Origin: Brevibacillus brevis NBRC 100599
Lineage (GTDB): Bacteria > Bacillota > Bacilli > Brevibacillales > Brevibacillaceae
Length of the DNA stretch: 64,000 nucleotides
Assembly: GCF_000010165.1 (NCBI RefSeq)
Contig: NC_012491.1
Coordinates: 669,001 to 733,000, forward strand
Direction: 5' to 3'
Shown here: one piece after another, positions 55,226 to 64,000 of the stretch
How positions within the stretch are numbered: the stretch's first letter is position 1
Layout of the letters: every line of letters starts with the position of its first letter
Notes under the pieces: model-generated
What the model was told of the DNA's origin: nothing
Database searches by the model: none
The model's input: the letters and a program-made list of their open reading frames with translations, nothing else
Made by a program: the position numbers and the translations under genes

Positions 55226-55370
55226 GTACACAAAAAATAACGGATTGAACAAATGTGTGAAATGTTGAACGGTGTGTGCACAAAAGTGTTCGAGATACTT
55301 CTTGAATCTTGTCGGTGATTTTTCTGCAAAAATGCAAACACTAATAGAGTCGAGCCATAAATGGTTTTGT

Positions 55371-55386
55371 TGGTATGATCCTTGCA
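55371..55386 (+). promoter_or_regulatory. Sigma-54 (SigL)-type promoter before rocA
   Basis: TGGTATGATCCTTGCA matches the -24/-12 consensus TGGCAC-N5-TTGCA, with the invariant GG and GC ten bases apart. SigL drives roc genes in Bacillus. No clear upstream activator site is seen by eye. Confidence 0.75.
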
Positions 55387-55440
55387 TATGTTTTATGAGT
55401 GATCCGAACATGGAAGATATCGATAAGGAGGCGTCACAAG

Positions 55441-56988
55441 ATGCAAGTGGAATTCAAAAACGAGGCGTTTACCAATTTTAGTCTGCCAGAAAATAAAAAG
55501 GCATTTGAAGAAGCTCTCGCTAAGGTAGAAAGTGAGCTTGGCCTTGAGTATCCGCTTATCATCGGCGGAGAACGCATCACAACTGAAAAGAAATCCAACT
55601 CCTTCAACCCTTCTAATAAAGAACAAGTAGTGGGCGTTGTTTCCCAGGCTGATCAAGCACTGGCTGAGAAAGCGATCCAAACAGCTGCTAGCACTTTCGA
55701 AACATGGAAAAAGGTGCCTGCACAAGCACGTTCCCGCTATCTGTATAAAGCAGCAGCAATCATGCGTCGCCGTAAGCATGAGTTCTCTGCTTGGCTCGTA
55801 AAAGAAGCAGGAAAAAGCTGGGCAGAGGCTGACGCTGACACAGCAGAAGCAATCGACTTCATGGAATACTATGGCCGTCAAATGGATAAGCTGTCCCAGC
55901 GCCATGATCTGCCTCGTATCCCTGATGAAGACAACGAATTGTACTACGTTCCACTCGGTGTAGGTATCGTTATCCCGCCTTGGAACTTCCCTCTTGCGAT
56001 CATGGTTGGTATGACGACAGCAGCTCTCGTAGCGGGTAACACTGTCGTATTGAAGCCTGCTTCTACCACTCCAGTAATCGCTGCGAAATTCATGGAGATT
56101 CTCGAAGACGCTGGCGTACCAGCAGGTGTTGTAAACTTCGTACCAGGTTCCGGTAGCCAAATCGGAGATTATCTCGTAGAGCACAACCTGACTCGTTTCA
56201 TCAGCTTCACAGGTTCCCGTGACGTAGGTCTGCGTATCAATGAACTGGCTGCGAAACATCGTCCAGGTCAAAAATGGATGAAGCGTCTGGTTGCTGAAAT
56301 GGGCGGTAAAGACTCCATCGTTGTTGATAACGACTGCGATATCGAGTTGGCTGCACAGTCCATCGTGGCTTCTGCATTCGGTTTCTCCGGTCAAAAATGT
56401 TCCGCTTGCTCCCGTGCTATCGTTCACCAAGACGTGTACGACCAAGTACTGGGCCGCGTAGTAGAGCTGACCAAACAACTGACTGTGGGTGACATCAGAA
56501 CCAACGATTTCTACACAGGTCCTGTGGTTGACGAGAAAGCATACAACAAAATCCTCGAGTACATCGAGATTGGTAAAACAGAAGGCAAACTGGTTGCAGG
56601 TGGCGAAAAAGGTCCAGAATCCGGCTACTTCATCATGCCAACTGTATTTGCAGATGTAGATCCACAAGCTCGCATCATGCAAGAAGAGATCTTTGGCCCA
56701 GTGGTAGCATTCTGCAAAGCTAACGATTTCGATCATGCAATGGAAATTGCGAACAACACTGAGTACGGCTTGACTGGCGCTGTCATCAGCCGCAACCGTG
56801 AGAACCTGGAGCGCGCTCGCGAAGAGTTCCACGTAGGTAACCTGTACTTCAACCGCAAGTGCACAGGCGCTTTGGTAGGTGTACATCCATTCGGAGGCTT
56901 CAACATGTCCGGTACAGATTCCAAAGCGGGTGGACCAGACTACCTCCTGCTCTTCACACAAGCAAAAATGGTTTCCGAAAAACTGTAA
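55441..56988 (+). CDS. rocA: 1-pyrroline-5-carboxylate dehydrogenase
   Basis: A 515-residue aldehyde dehydrogenase of the RocA/PruA type, converting pyrroline-5-carboxylate (from proline or arginine) to glutamate. The ATG at 55441 has AAGGAGG nine bases ahead. Conserved parts: [20 protein letters not shown] (NAD binding), [14 protein letters not shown] (Glu base), [14 protein letters not shown] (catalytic Cys), and the C-terminal [19 protein letters not shown]. Codon use is strongly biased, indicating high expression. A sigma-54-type promoter fits arginine/proline catabolism. Confidence 0.96.
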   Translation: MQVEFKNEAFTNFSLPENKKAFEEALAKVESELGLEYPLIIGGERITTEKKSNSFNPSNKEQVVGVVSQADQALAEKAIQTAASTFETWKKVPAQARSRYLYKAAAIMRRRKHEFSAWLVKEAGKSWAEADADTAEAIDFMEYYGRQMDKLSQRHDLPRIPDEDNELYYVPLGVGIVIPPWNFPLAIMVGMTTAALVAGNTVVLKPASTTPVIAAKFMEILEDAGVPAGVVNFVPGSGSQIGDYLVEHNLTRFISFTGSRDVGLRINELAAKHRPGQKWMKRLVAEMGGKDSIVVDNDCDIELAAQSIVASAFGFSGQKCSACSRAIVHQDVYDQVLGRVVELTKQLTVGDIRTNDFYTGPVVDEKAYNKILEYIEIGKTEGKLVAGGEKGPESGYFIMPTVFADVDPQARIMQEEIFGPVVAFCKANDFDHAMEIANNTEYGLTGAVISRNRENLERAREEFHVGNLYFNRKCTGALVGVHPFGGFNMSGTDSKAGGPDYLLLFTQAKMVSEKL

Positions 56989-57003
56989 GCTACACAATAA
57001 AAA

Positions 57004-57034
57004 AAGCTGCCTCCTTTACAGGGGCGGCTTTTTT
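57004..57034 (+). terminator. Terminator after rocA
   Basis: AAGCTGCCTC (57004-57013) pairs with GGGGCGGCTT (57021-57030), with two G-U pairs, flanked by A and T runs. Confidence 0.88.
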
Positions 57035-57104
57035 GTTCCTATTTTGTCCACACTAAAGACAAAATGATGGGCAAAGCAGGTGAGGGTAGCTGTTTACTTA
57101 TATC

Positions 57105-58049
57105 GTGTCAGGACTCTCCTCGTTTTTTGTTGTGTATTTGTTGATGCCGGCAGCAAATTGGCTGGCTTGGAAAACAAAGCTGCTGGATATGCCAAAGGGG
57201 AGAAAGGGACATAGCAGGCCGATCCCATTATCTGGTGGTTTGGCGATGTTTGTCGGTCTCTTGTTGGTGTCAACTTTTTTTGCAGGGGCGCAAAAAACCG
57301 TTGCAGTTTTGGCAGTTGGAGGGGCCGTGTTGGTGGCCATTGGATGGATAGACGACACGTACAAGTCGCAGAAAAAAGAATTTCCGGCACTGCCGAAACT
57401 AATGGTGCAGTTACTGGTAGCAATGATGACATTCCTCATGGATATTCGCTTTCGGGGAATCAATTTGATGTGGCTGGGGGGAGAGGAAGGGACGTACATT
57501 TCATTTCCAATCCTTGTTTCCCTGTTGATGACCGTGCTGTGGATCGTCGGCTTGATCAATATGGTGAATTTTTTGGATGGAGTCGACGGGCTTGCTGCCG
57601 GTGCTACCGCGATCTCAGCGGTGACCTTGTTCTTTTTGTCGATGCTCAAAGGTCAAGAATTAACAGCATTATTGGCAGTTGCACTGGCAGGTGCTGCACT
57701 CGCTTTTCTACGCTTCAATTTCTATCCGGCGAAAATTTTTATGGGTGATGCGGGATCGATGTTTTTGGGATTCGCTCTCGGCGTGATCTCGTTGGAAGGA
57801 ACAATGAAAGGGGCTACGATCATTTCATTAGTCGTGACTGTCCTGGCAGTAGGCTTGCCCGTCGTAGACACCGTGCAGGTCATCATCAGTAGGCTTTTGG
57901 CAGGCTCCCCCATGTACCAAGCGGATCGCCGACATGTTCATCATCGGCTCATGTCCCGGGGGTTGTCAACGAAGCAGACGGTCATCATTTTGTATATGGT
58001 GAGCTTGCTGTTCTCCGTCTTGGCAGTGTTTTTGTTTTACAGTCAATAA
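57105..58049 (+). CDS. Undecaprenyl-phosphate sugar-1-phosphate transferase (WecA/TagO type)
   Basis: A ~314-residue membrane enzyme with about ten helices. It should attach an N-acetylhexosamine-1-phosphate to undecaprenyl phosphate. Motifs: KGRKGHSRPIPLSGGLAM, INMVNFLDGVDGLAAGATAI (Asp-rich motif), ILRFNFYPAKIFMGDAGSM-like, and RRHVHHRLMSRGLSTKQ (His loop). This is the entry step for teichoic acid or wall-polymer synthesis. The start is uncertain: GTG at 57105 is 18 bases from GGTGAGG, and a CTG at 57090 gives better spacing. Confidence 0.9.
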   Translation: MSGLSSFFVVYLLMPAANWLAWKTKLLDMPKGRKGHSRPIPLSGGLAMFVGLLLVSTFFAGAQKTVAVLAVGGAVLVAIGWIDDTYKSQKKEFPALPKLMVQLLVAMMTFLMDIRFRGINLMWLGGEEGTYISFPILVSLLMTVLWIVGLINMVNFLDGVDGLAAGATAISAVTLFFLSMLKGQELTALLAVALAGAALAFLRFNFYPAKIFMGDAGSMFLGFALGVISLEGTMKGATIISLVVTVLAVGLPVVDTVQVIISRLLAGSPMYQADRRHVHHRLMSRGLSTKQTVIILYMVSLLFSVLAVFLFYSQ

Positions 58050-58970
58050 TCAAATGGGGTCAAAGAAAAAGAAACGATTACGGCCTGTCTTTTTAGCCTG
58101 ATAAAGTGCTTTGTCTGCATTGCTCAACAGCTGTTCAGCTTCGCTTGCAGATGCCGGATAGAGGGCAATGCCTATGCTTGTCGAAAACGGTATGGTCCGG
58201 TCCTCAATCATCCAAGGCTCTTGCGTCGCCAGCAGGATACGATTTGCAATTTTTTCAACCTGACGTTCAGAGTGAATGCCGGTCAGGACGATGACAAACT
58301 CGTCTCCACCCAGCCGTGCGACGATATCGCCATCTCGAACAGATGACTTGAGGCGTGTAGCGAGCATTTGCAAAAACAGATCTCCTGTGTCGTGACCCCA
58401 TGTATCGTTGATTTCTTTAAAGCGGTCACAGTCCAAATAGAGGGCAGCGACCATCTCCTCTTTTGATTGGGCAGCACGTAGAGCTTGCTGGAGCTTTTCG
58501 GAGAGGAGGCGCCTGTTCGGCAATCCCGTAAGCACATCATGATACGCCATATAGGCCAGCTGTGACTCCAGGTTTGTGCGCTCAGTAACATCGCGGGTAA
58601 TGGAAAAGACATGCGTGCATACACCATTGCTATCGTAGACAGGAGAAAGAATGGATTCGCCAATGATGTCACCATTTGCAGTAAAATGGATCGGACTCCC
58701 GCTTTTTACAGCTTGTGTGTACATGTGCTGTAATAAGCTGGCTTTTTCATGAGGATACACGTCGTCAAACGTTTTTCCGTATGCTTCCTCGCTCAATAGG
58801 GCGACGTGCATAGCGGATGGATTCATCAAAACATAGCGAAACAGATACTCCCCGTCCGCATCTTGTTCGACAGCCATGAGAAAGAACATGTCCGACATAT
58901 GGTCGAATAGACTGGTTAGGATATCACCATGCTGACTGATAAGTGTAGTAATATCGAATTTCTTCACCAT
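58050..58970 (-). CDS. PAS-GGDEF diguanylate cyclase-type protein
   Basis: A 306-residue protein with an N-terminal PAS-like domain (~15-135) and a GGDEF domain (~140-300). The active-site motif RLGGDEF is intact, and MAYHDVLTGLPNRRLLSEKL is the typical domain beginning. No membrane segment is seen, so it should be a cytoplasmic sensor making cyclic di-GMP. No inhibitory RxxD site is clear before GGDEF. It is convergent with the transferase gene, whose stop abuts its own. Confidence 0.93.
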   Translation of the reverse strand: MVKKFDITTLISQHGDILTSLFDHMSDMFFLMAVEQDADGEYLFRYVLMNPSAMHVALLSEEAYGKTFDDVYPHEKASLLQHMYTQAVKSGSPIHFTANGDIIGESILSPVYDSNGVCTHVFSITRDVTERTNLESQLAYMAYHDVLTGLPNRRLLSEKLQQALRAAQSKEEMVAALYLDCDRFKEINDTWGHDTGDLFLQMLATRLKSSVRDGDIVARLGGDEFVIVLTGIHSERQVEKIANRILLATQEPWMIEDRTIPFSTSIGIALYPASASEAEQLLSNADKALYQAKKTGRNRFFFFDPI

Positions 58971-59129
58971 AACCGATATCTCCTGATAAGTGGCTTCTTA
59001 AAATGATTATAGTATAGCAAGACTGCCGAAGAAAATGATGAACCTCTGGTAATAGTGCGGGGTTTACTGGCTGTTAGCAGAAGTGGTAAAGTAAGGGTAT
59101 TGTTGTTTTACGAAGGAGCATATTTTCTT

Positions 59130-59972
59130 ATGGGCAAAAAGCTGCTCCCAGGTCTCATCCATCGCTTGCCACAAAACGCGATGTCACGGACTATGGGCAA
59201 AATTACCGCTACTCCCTTTAGTCGATTAGCCATTCAACGATACATAAAGCACTATCAAATTGATACGTCGATCATAGAAAAGCCGGCGTCAGAATACCGT
59301 ACGCTGAAGGAGTTCTTCTCCCGACGCTTGAAGCCCGCAGCGAGACCGATTGCACCTGGCCCAGATACCATCGTCAGCCCGGTAGATGGAACTGTTTCGC
59401 AGCTGGGGGATATTTGCGAAGGTACCTTGATTCAAGCAAAGGGAAAAGATTTCAGTGTGAGTGAGCTGTTGGGCGGTTCGGAGGAAGAGGCCAAGCGTTA
59501 CTACGGTGGTAAATTTATCACCATTTATTTGAGTCCAAGGGATTACCACCGGATTCATATGCCAGTAACGGGCGATTTGAGTAGTTACTGCTATTTGCCT
59601 GGCAGACTCTATCCCGTTAACAAGCTCGGGATTGAAAACGTAGACCGTTTGTTTGCTCGCAATGAACGCTTGGTAACTCACATCAAAACAGATAGCTTGG
59701 GCGATATGGCTTTGGTAAAAGTAGGAGCCTTGTTTGTAGGCAGCGTGAAGGTCTGCTACAACACAGCTACGACGAACATCAAGCACGGTCGCCAAACCCA
59801 CGAGAAGATTGCTGGGACACCTCGTTATGAAAAAGGCTCAGAGCTGGGCTGGTTCGAATTTGGATCCACCGTCATTTTGCTGTTGGAGTCCAACGAGCTC
59901 GAATGGGCAACAGGCGTTGAAAAAGGGAAGTCTCTCCTGATGGGGCAGGCGCTCGCGACAAAGAAGGCGTAA
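59130..59972 (+). CDS. psd: Phosphatidylserine decarboxylase
   Basis: A 280-residue proenzyme that makes phosphatidylethanolamine. The ATG at 59130 (MGKKLLPGLIHRLP) is chosen with AAGGAG 11 bases upstream; the frame is open earlier. Family motifs: VSPVDGTVSQLGDI, FITIYLSPRDYHRIHMPVTG, LFARNERLVTHI, VGALFVGSVKV and ELGWFEFGSTVILLLES. Self-cleavage at GST yields the pyruvoyl group. A terminator follows. Confidence 0.94.
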   Translation: MGKKLLPGLIHRLPQNAMSRTMGKITATPFSRLAIQRYIKHYQIDTSIIEKPASEYRTLKEFFSRRLKPAARPIAPGPDTIVSPVDGTVSQLGDICEGTLIQAKGKDFSVSELLGGSEEEAKRYYGGKFITIYLSPRDYHRIHMPVTGDLSSYCYLPGRLYPVNKLGIENVDRLFARNERLVTHIKTDSLGDMALVKVGALFVGSVKVCYNTATTNIKHGRQTHEKIAGTPRYEKGSELGWFEFGSTVILLLESNELEWATGVEKGKSLLMGQALATKKA

Positions 59973-59996
59973 TAACGTACGAGAAGAAGAGTTCAC

Positions 59997-60027
59997 AGTC
60001 CAGGGCAAATGCCTTGGACTTGTTTTT
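59997..60027 (+). terminator. Terminator after psd
   Basis: AGTCCAGGGC and GCCTTGGACT form a near-perfect stem, followed by TGTTTTTT. It isolates psd from the repeat array. Confidence 0.88.
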
Positions 60028-60052
60028 TCTTAGGAGATGAAGATGTGGCTGC

Positions 60053-60532
60053 GGTGGGGAGAAGAATATTTCCAGTCTAGGCTCAGTGCTCCGTCCTGCT
60101 GAGGGTAAGTACTGTCCGCTCCGAAGGGATTCGCGGGGAAACGCAAAAGTGGTAGCCGCTACGTCGTATGGGCACGGTTGCGTTTCTTTTGCCCGCAAAT
60201 CCCTTCTCCGCTTGGTAGGACTCCACAAGTCGCTACGTCTGGAAATATTCTTCTCTGGCGTAACTTCTTACATTCTTCAATCTTTTAAGTTCGTAAAAGA
60301 TCGGTAAACACGGAAAGCTCGTAGAGGAAACAGGAGAAAACAGCGAAGATCTTAGGGACACCGCCCGAGGCGCAATGAAAAAAAGAGAAACAAGCCCTTA
60401 GCGTCCACCTCTGAGACGCTCCCAGAATGGACAACTTTGGACGCGGGTTTCGCTTTTTTCATGGAGCCGTGCAGTCAATCCCCCAGCGGTTGGCCCTAGA
60501 AGCTGAGCGTTTTCTCCTGTTTCCTCCCCACC
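60053..60532. repeat. Tandem structured repeat, copy 1
   Basis: A ~480-bp unit bounded by GGTGGGGAG and CTCCCCACC, which are reverse complements. Arm A (60059-60255) is closed by a perfect 17-base inverted repeat, GAGAAGAATATTTCCAG and its complement. Arm B (60324-60526) is closed by a perfect 18-base repeat, GAGGAAACAGGAGAAAAC and its complement, with further nested pairs (TAGGG/CCCTA, a Lys-codon-like A-run with a T-run). No convincing gene lies inside. It may be a large RNA, a cruciform-forming DNA or an inactive mobile unit. Confidence 0.85.
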
Positions 60533-60571
60533 ACTACAGCAACAGCTCAAGCTCTCTAAATATGTAGCTAC

Positions 60572-61052
60572 GGTGGGGAGAAGAATATTTCCAGTCTAGG
60601 CTCAGTGCTCCGTCCCACTGAGGGTTGGGACTGTCCGCTCCGAAGGGATTCGCGGGGAAACGCAAAAGCGGTAGCCGCTTCGTCGTATGGGCACGGTTGC
60701 GTTTCTTTTGCCCGCGAATCCCTTCGGAGCTCGGTAGGACTCCACAAGTCGCTACGTCTGGAAATATTCTTCTCTGGCGTAACTTCTTACATTCTTCAAT
60801 CTTTTAAGTTCGTAAAAGATCGGTAAACACGGGAAGCTCGTAGAGGAAACAGGAGAAAACAGCGAAGATCTTAGGGACACCGTCCGAGGCGCAATGAAAA
60901 AAAGAGAAACAAGCCCTTAGCGTCCACCTCTGAGCCACCCCTTGAATGGACGACTTTGGACGCGGGTTTCGCTTTTTTTCATGGAGCCGGGCAGTCAATC
61001 CCCCAGAGGGTGGCCCTAGAAGCTGAGCGTTTTCTCCTGTTTCCTCCCCACC
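60572..61052. repeat. Tandem structured repeat, copy 2
   Basis: The second copy, about 95% identical by eye to the first, starting 519 bases later after a 39-base linker. It has the most perfect arm A: GCTCCGAAGGGATTCGCGGG pairs base for base with CCCGCGAATCCCTTCGGAGC. AGCGG/CCGCT in the loop also pair perfectly, where copies 1 and 3 have a G-U. Confidence 0.85.
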
Positions 61053-61091
61053 ACTACAGCAACAACTTAAGGTCTCTAAATATGCAGCTAC

Positions 61092-61572
61092 GGTGGGGAG
61101 AAGAATATTTCCAGTCTAGGCTCAGTGCTCCGTCCTGCTGAGGGATGGGACTGGCCGCTCCGAAGGAATTCGCGGGGAAACGCAAAAGTGGTAGCCGCTA
61201 CGTCGTATGGGCACGGTTGCGTTTCTGTTGCCCGCGAATCCCTTCTCCGCTTGGTAGGACTCCACAAGTCGCTACGTCTGGAAATATTCTTCTCTGGCGT
61301 AACTTCTTACATTCTTCAATCTTTTAAGTTCGTAAAAGATCGGTAAACACGGAAAGCTCGTAGAGGAAACAGGAGAAAACAGCGAAGATCTTAGGGACAC
61401 CGCCCGAGGCGCAATGAAAAAAAGAGAAACAAGCCCTTAGCGTCCACCTCTGAGATACCCCCTGAAAGGACGACTTTGGACGCGGGTTTCGCTTTTTTTC
61501 ATGGAGCCGGGCAGTCAATCCCCCAGCGGGTGGCCCTAGAAGCTGAGCGTTTTCTCCTGTTTCCTCCCCAGC
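61092..61572. repeat. Tandem structured repeat, copy 3
   Basis: The third copy, starting 520 bases after copy 2. It shares TGCTGAGG and the right-arm TCTCCGCTTGG with copy 1 rather than copy 2. Its end reads CTCCCCAGC, one base off the closing repeat. The array ends here and gatC begins 160 bases later. Confidence 0.85.
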
Positions 61573-61668
61573 ACTACAGCGATACAAAGTTTTTTATTGG
61601 CGAATAATCGATCAATATTTTTTTGCCGAAAACATTATTTGTTTTTCCTGACGAAATCCCCGTGAAAA

Positions 61669-61698
61669 TTGACTGAACCCGCTCTTTTCAAGTAAGAT
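61669..61698 (+). promoter_or_regulatory. Sigma-A promoter of gatCAB
   Basis: TTGACT (61669-61674) and TAAGAT (61693-61698) with an 18-base spacer, 35 bases before the gatC ATG. Confidence 0.75.
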
Positions 61699-61732
61699 CA
61701 AAGTTATGTGATACGATTCGGAGGTGGAAAGA

Positions 61733-62023
61733 ATGAGTGCCATTACTCGCAAAGAAGTGGAACACGTAGCTAATTTGGCCCGTTTGCAGCTCACTGAGGA
61801 AGAAGCGGAGCGGTACACAAAAGACCTGAATGCCATTCTCGATTTTGCAGCCAAGCTGAATGAGCTCGATACATCCAATATTGAGCCAACCAGCCATGCG
61901 ACAGACGTGAAAAACGTCATGCGCGAAGACGTAAACAGACCGTCCCTGCCGCGTGAGGACGTGCTGAAAAACGCACCGGATCACGAAGACGGACAGTTTA
62001 AAGTACCGGCTGTATTCGAATAA
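61733..62023 (+). CDS. gatC: Asp/Glu-tRNA amidotransferase subunit C
   Basis: A 96-residue subunit of the GatCAB amidotransferase, which converts Glu-tRNA(Gln) and Asp-tRNA(Asn) to the amide forms. It stabilises Gat[21 protein letters not shown] is the family signature. The ATG at 61733 has GGAGGTGG at good spacing; a GTG nine bases earlier is less likely. It is the first gene of the operon. Confidence 0.96.
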   Translation: MSAITRKEVEHVANLARLQLTEEEAERYTKDLNAILDFAAKLNELDTSNIEPTSHATDVKNVMREDVNRPSLPREDVLKNAPDHEDGQFKVPAVFE

Positions 62024-62055
62024 CCTACTGGATAACGAGAAGGGAGGAACCCACT

Positions 62056-63528
62056 GTGTCGCTGTTTGACAAGCGATTGTCTGAGATACATAGCGCTCTG
62101 CGCGCAAAAGAGATTTCGGTAACGGATCTGGTGCAGGCTTCCATCGCTAGCATCAAGGAGCATGACGGAGAAATCAAATCCGTCCTGCATGTAGATGAAG
62201 AGGGAGCCTTGGCTCATGCTCGTCAATTGGACGAGCGTCTGGTTAAGGGAAATGAGGAGCTGGGTCTTCTCTACGGCTTGCCAGCCGGACTGAAAGACAA
62301 CCTGGTTACAAAAGACATTCGCACGACTTGCGCGAGTAAATTTTTGGCGAACTACGATCCTGTCCATGACGGGACGGTTTCCAAAAAGGTGAAGGATGCC
62401 GACTCGGTTATCGTTGCGAAGCTGAACATGGACGAGTTTGCGATGGGCGGCTCCAACGAAAATTCCGGCTTTTTCCCAGCGAAAAACCCGTGGAACACCG
62501 ACTACGTTCCGGGAGGCTCTTCCGGTGGTTCAGCGGCGGCAATGGCTGCACGTCATTTCTACTACACACTTGGCTCTGATACAGGTGGCTCCATCCGTCA
62601 GCCAGCTGCTTTTTGTGGCGTTGTCGGCTTGAAGCCTACATATGGACGCGTCTCCCGTTTCGGGCTGGTTGCGTTTGCGTCCTCGCTGGATCAAATCGGG
62701 CCTGTGACGAAAAACGTTGAGGATTCCGCCTATGTGCTGCAAGCGATTGCGGGACATGATGAATACGACTCTACCTCTGCCAATGTGGACGTACCGAATT
62801 ACTTGTCCGCATTGACTGGAGATGTAAAAGGTCTGCGTATCGGGGTACCGAAAGAGTTGATCGGAGAAGGGATTGACCCTGAGGTTCGCGATGCTGTTTT
62901 GGCAGCATTGAAGCAGCTGGAGAGCATGGGTGCTACATGGAGCGAGGTTTCCATGCCGCACACGGAATATGCAGTGCCAGCTTACTACCTCTTGTCTTCT
63001 TCTGAAGCTTCGTCCAACCTGGCTCGTTTTGACGGCGTTCGATATGGTGTGCGTGCAGACAATGCGGCCAACCTGATCGAGCTGTACAAGGAATCCCGCA
63101 GCCAAGGTTTTGGTCAAGAAGTGAAGCGTCGCATCATGCTCGGAACCTACGCGCTCTCGTCTGGTTATTACGATGCTTACTACAAAAAGGCGCAGCAGGT
63201 GCGTACCCTGATCATCCAGGACTTCAACAGCATTTTTGCTGACTACGATGTCATCCTGCACCCAACGACGCCTTCTACGGCTTTCAAAGTAGGCGAAAAC
63301 GTAGATGATCCGGTGAAAATGTATCTGGAGGATATTTGTACCGTTCCTGTAAACCTGGCTGGTTTGCCAGCAATCAGTGTGCCGTGCGGATTCTCCAAAA
63401 ACGGTCTGCCGATCGGTTTGCAGATCGTAGGTCGTGCATTTGACGAATCCACCGTATTGCGCGTAGCCCATGCGTATGAGCAAACCGCAGGCTTCTACGG
63501 GCGCAAACCGGAATGGGTGAGGGGGTAA
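62056..63528 (+). CDS. gatA: Asp/Glu-tRNA amidotransferase subunit A
   Basis: A 490-residue amidase-signature enzyme that releases ammonia from glutamine for the amidotransferase. The catalytic triad is complete: Lys80, Ser155 ([15 protein letters not shown]) and Ser179 ([12 protein letters not shown]). It starts at a GTG with AGGGAGG upstream and ends just before gatB. Confidence 0.97.
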   Translation: MSLFDKRLSEIHSALRAKEISVTDLVQASIASIKEHDGEIKSVLHVDEEGALAHARQLDERLVKGNEELGLLYGLPAGLKDNLVTKDIRTTCASKFLANYDPVHDGTVSKKVKDADSVIVAKLNMDEFAMGGSNENSGFFPAKNPWNTDYVPGGSSGGSAAAMAARHFYYTLGSDTGGSIRQPAAFCGVVGLKPTYGRVSRFGLVAFASSLDQIGPVTKNVEDSAYVLQAIAGHDEYDSTSANVDVPNYLSALTGDVKGLRIGVPKELIGEGIDPEVRDAVLAALKQLESMGATWSEVSMPHTEYAVPAYYLLSSSEASSNLARFDGVRYGVRADNAANLIELYKESRSQGFGQEVKRRIMLGTYALSSGYYDAYYKKAQQVRTLIIQDFNSIFADYDVILHPTTPSTAFKVGENVDDPVKMYLEDICTVPVNLAGLPAISVPCGFSKNGLPIGLQIVGRAFDESTVLRVAHAYEQTAGFYGRKPEWVRG

Positions 63529-63532
63529 GAGC

Positions 63533-64000
63533 ATGAGCAAGTACGAAACCGTCATCGGCTTGGAGGTTCACGCCGAGCTATCGACCAACAGTAAAATCTT
63601 TTGCGGCTGCCCGACTGAGTTTGGTGCACCGCCGAATACACATACATGCCCGATCTGCTTGGGACATCCAGGTGTACTGCCTGTAACGAACAAGCAAGCG
63701 GTAGAGTTCGCGATGAAAGCAGCTCTCGCCCTCAACTGCGAGATTTCCCGCGAGACCAAGTTCGACCGCAAGAACTACTTTTATCCGGATTCCCCAAAAG
63801 CGTACCAAATCTCGCAGTTTGACCAGCCGATCGGCTACAATGGCTGGATCGACATCGAAGTAAACGGTGAGACGAAGCGCATTGGGATCACTCGTCTGCA
63901 TTTGGAAGAGGATGCGGGCAAGCTGACGCACAGCGATTTTGGCGGAGAGTCTCTGGTAGACTTCAACCGCGTCGGGGTACCGCTCGTCGAGATCGTTTCC
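63533..64000 (+). CDS. gatB: Asp/Glu-tRNA amidotransferase subunit B, 5' part
   Basis: The first 156 codons ([20 protein letters not shown]) run to the window edge without a stop. [26 protein letters not shown] and [18 protein letters not shown] are the family's opening motifs, including the Zn-binding CGCP ... CPIC cysteines. It phosphorylates and amidates the misacylated tRNA with GatA and GatC. Confidence 0.96.
   Translation, partial: MSKYETVIGLEVHAELSTNSKIFCGCPTEFGAPPNTHTCPICLGHPGVLPVTNKQAVEFAMKAALALNCEISRETKFDRKNYFYPDSPKAYQISQFDQPIGYNGWIDIEVNGETKRIGITRLHLEEDAGKLTHSDFGGESLVDFNRVGVPLVEIVS

Noticed and set aside
55393-56997. 534-codon open frame on the minus strand opposite rocA
   Set aside because: It is the complement of a strongly codon-biased, recognisable dehydrogenase gene; the translation is Cys/Phe/His-rich without motifs and there is no ribosome site.
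60086-60307. 73-codon frame conserved in all three repeat units (also at 60605 and 61125)
   Set aside because: It is conserved only because the DNA repeats; it starts at a GTG with no ribosome site and spans arms of the palindrome.
62530-63555. 341-codon minus-strand frame opposite gatA
   Set aside because: Antisense shadow of gatA; no ribosome site and an improbable composition.

Overview
The window looks like the chromosome of a spore-forming, low-to-mid GC Firmicute of the Brevibacillus/Paenibacillaceae type. This is inferred from three things: the gerA-type spore germination operon, the Bacillus-like order yerB-yerC-pcrB ... pcrA-ligA-camS ... gatCAB, and S-layer-homology (SLH) sequences in phage-tail proteins, which would suit an S-layered host. 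The species cannot be fixed from sequence reading alone.

Layout. (1) 1-16496, minus strand: a phage-tail operon. In transcription order it holds a tail-terminator candidate, tail tube, tail-assembly chaperone G/GT with a programmed -1 frameshift site, tape measure, an SLH-bearing distal-tail candidate, a second SLH-like protein, a 1011-residue tip protein with an M23 peptidase and a second lytic-looking domain, two small baseplate-type proteins, two related fibre-like proteins, and a long unfinished ORF that leaves the window. No sheath, portal, capsid or terminase gene is visible, and nothing head-like lies upstream, where head genes normally are. I read it as a domesticated, non-contractile, tailocin-like particle. 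(2) 16631-20811, plus strand: its probable control and release module, with two sigma-factor genes, a Cys-rich protein, a thymidylate-kinase-like protein with a ruined P-loop, and an exported lytic transglycosylase. A motif CTGTCTAnTCTAt lies before the tail operon, before this module and at two internal tail-gene junctions. (3) 20887-30072: aldo/keto reductase, germinant-receptor operon (A, C, a small membrane protein, B), an IMP-dehydrogenase-type gene and a two-component system.

(4) 30253-32430: yerB, yerC, pcrB, followed by a 16-kb block (32.4-48.7 kb) that separates pcrB from pcrA. The block holds an ECF sigma/anti-sigma pair, a compact RiPP-like system, a sugar-sensing and uptake system, a DUF418 membrane protein and a VanW-domain protein. 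The RiPP-like system has an 18-codon peptide gene closed by its own terminator, then an E1/ThiF-like enzyme with an N-terminal PqqD-like domain, an M50-type membrane metallopeptidase with another PqqD-like domain, and a TPR protein. The sugar system is a YesN-type regulator, a LytS/YesM-type kinase and an overlapping binding protein in front of mglBAC. (5) 48691-64000: pcrA, ligA, a BNR-type lipoprotein, camS, rocA behind a sigma-54-type promoter, a WecA/TagO-type transferase, a GGDEF protein, psd, three tandem ~520-bp units of strongly palindromic DNA (60053-61572), then gatC, gatA and the start of gatB.

The best candidates for undescribed biology are the 18-residue peptide with its ThiF and M50 partners, the self-regulated SLH-bearing tail particle, and the triplicated structured repeat between psd and gatC.
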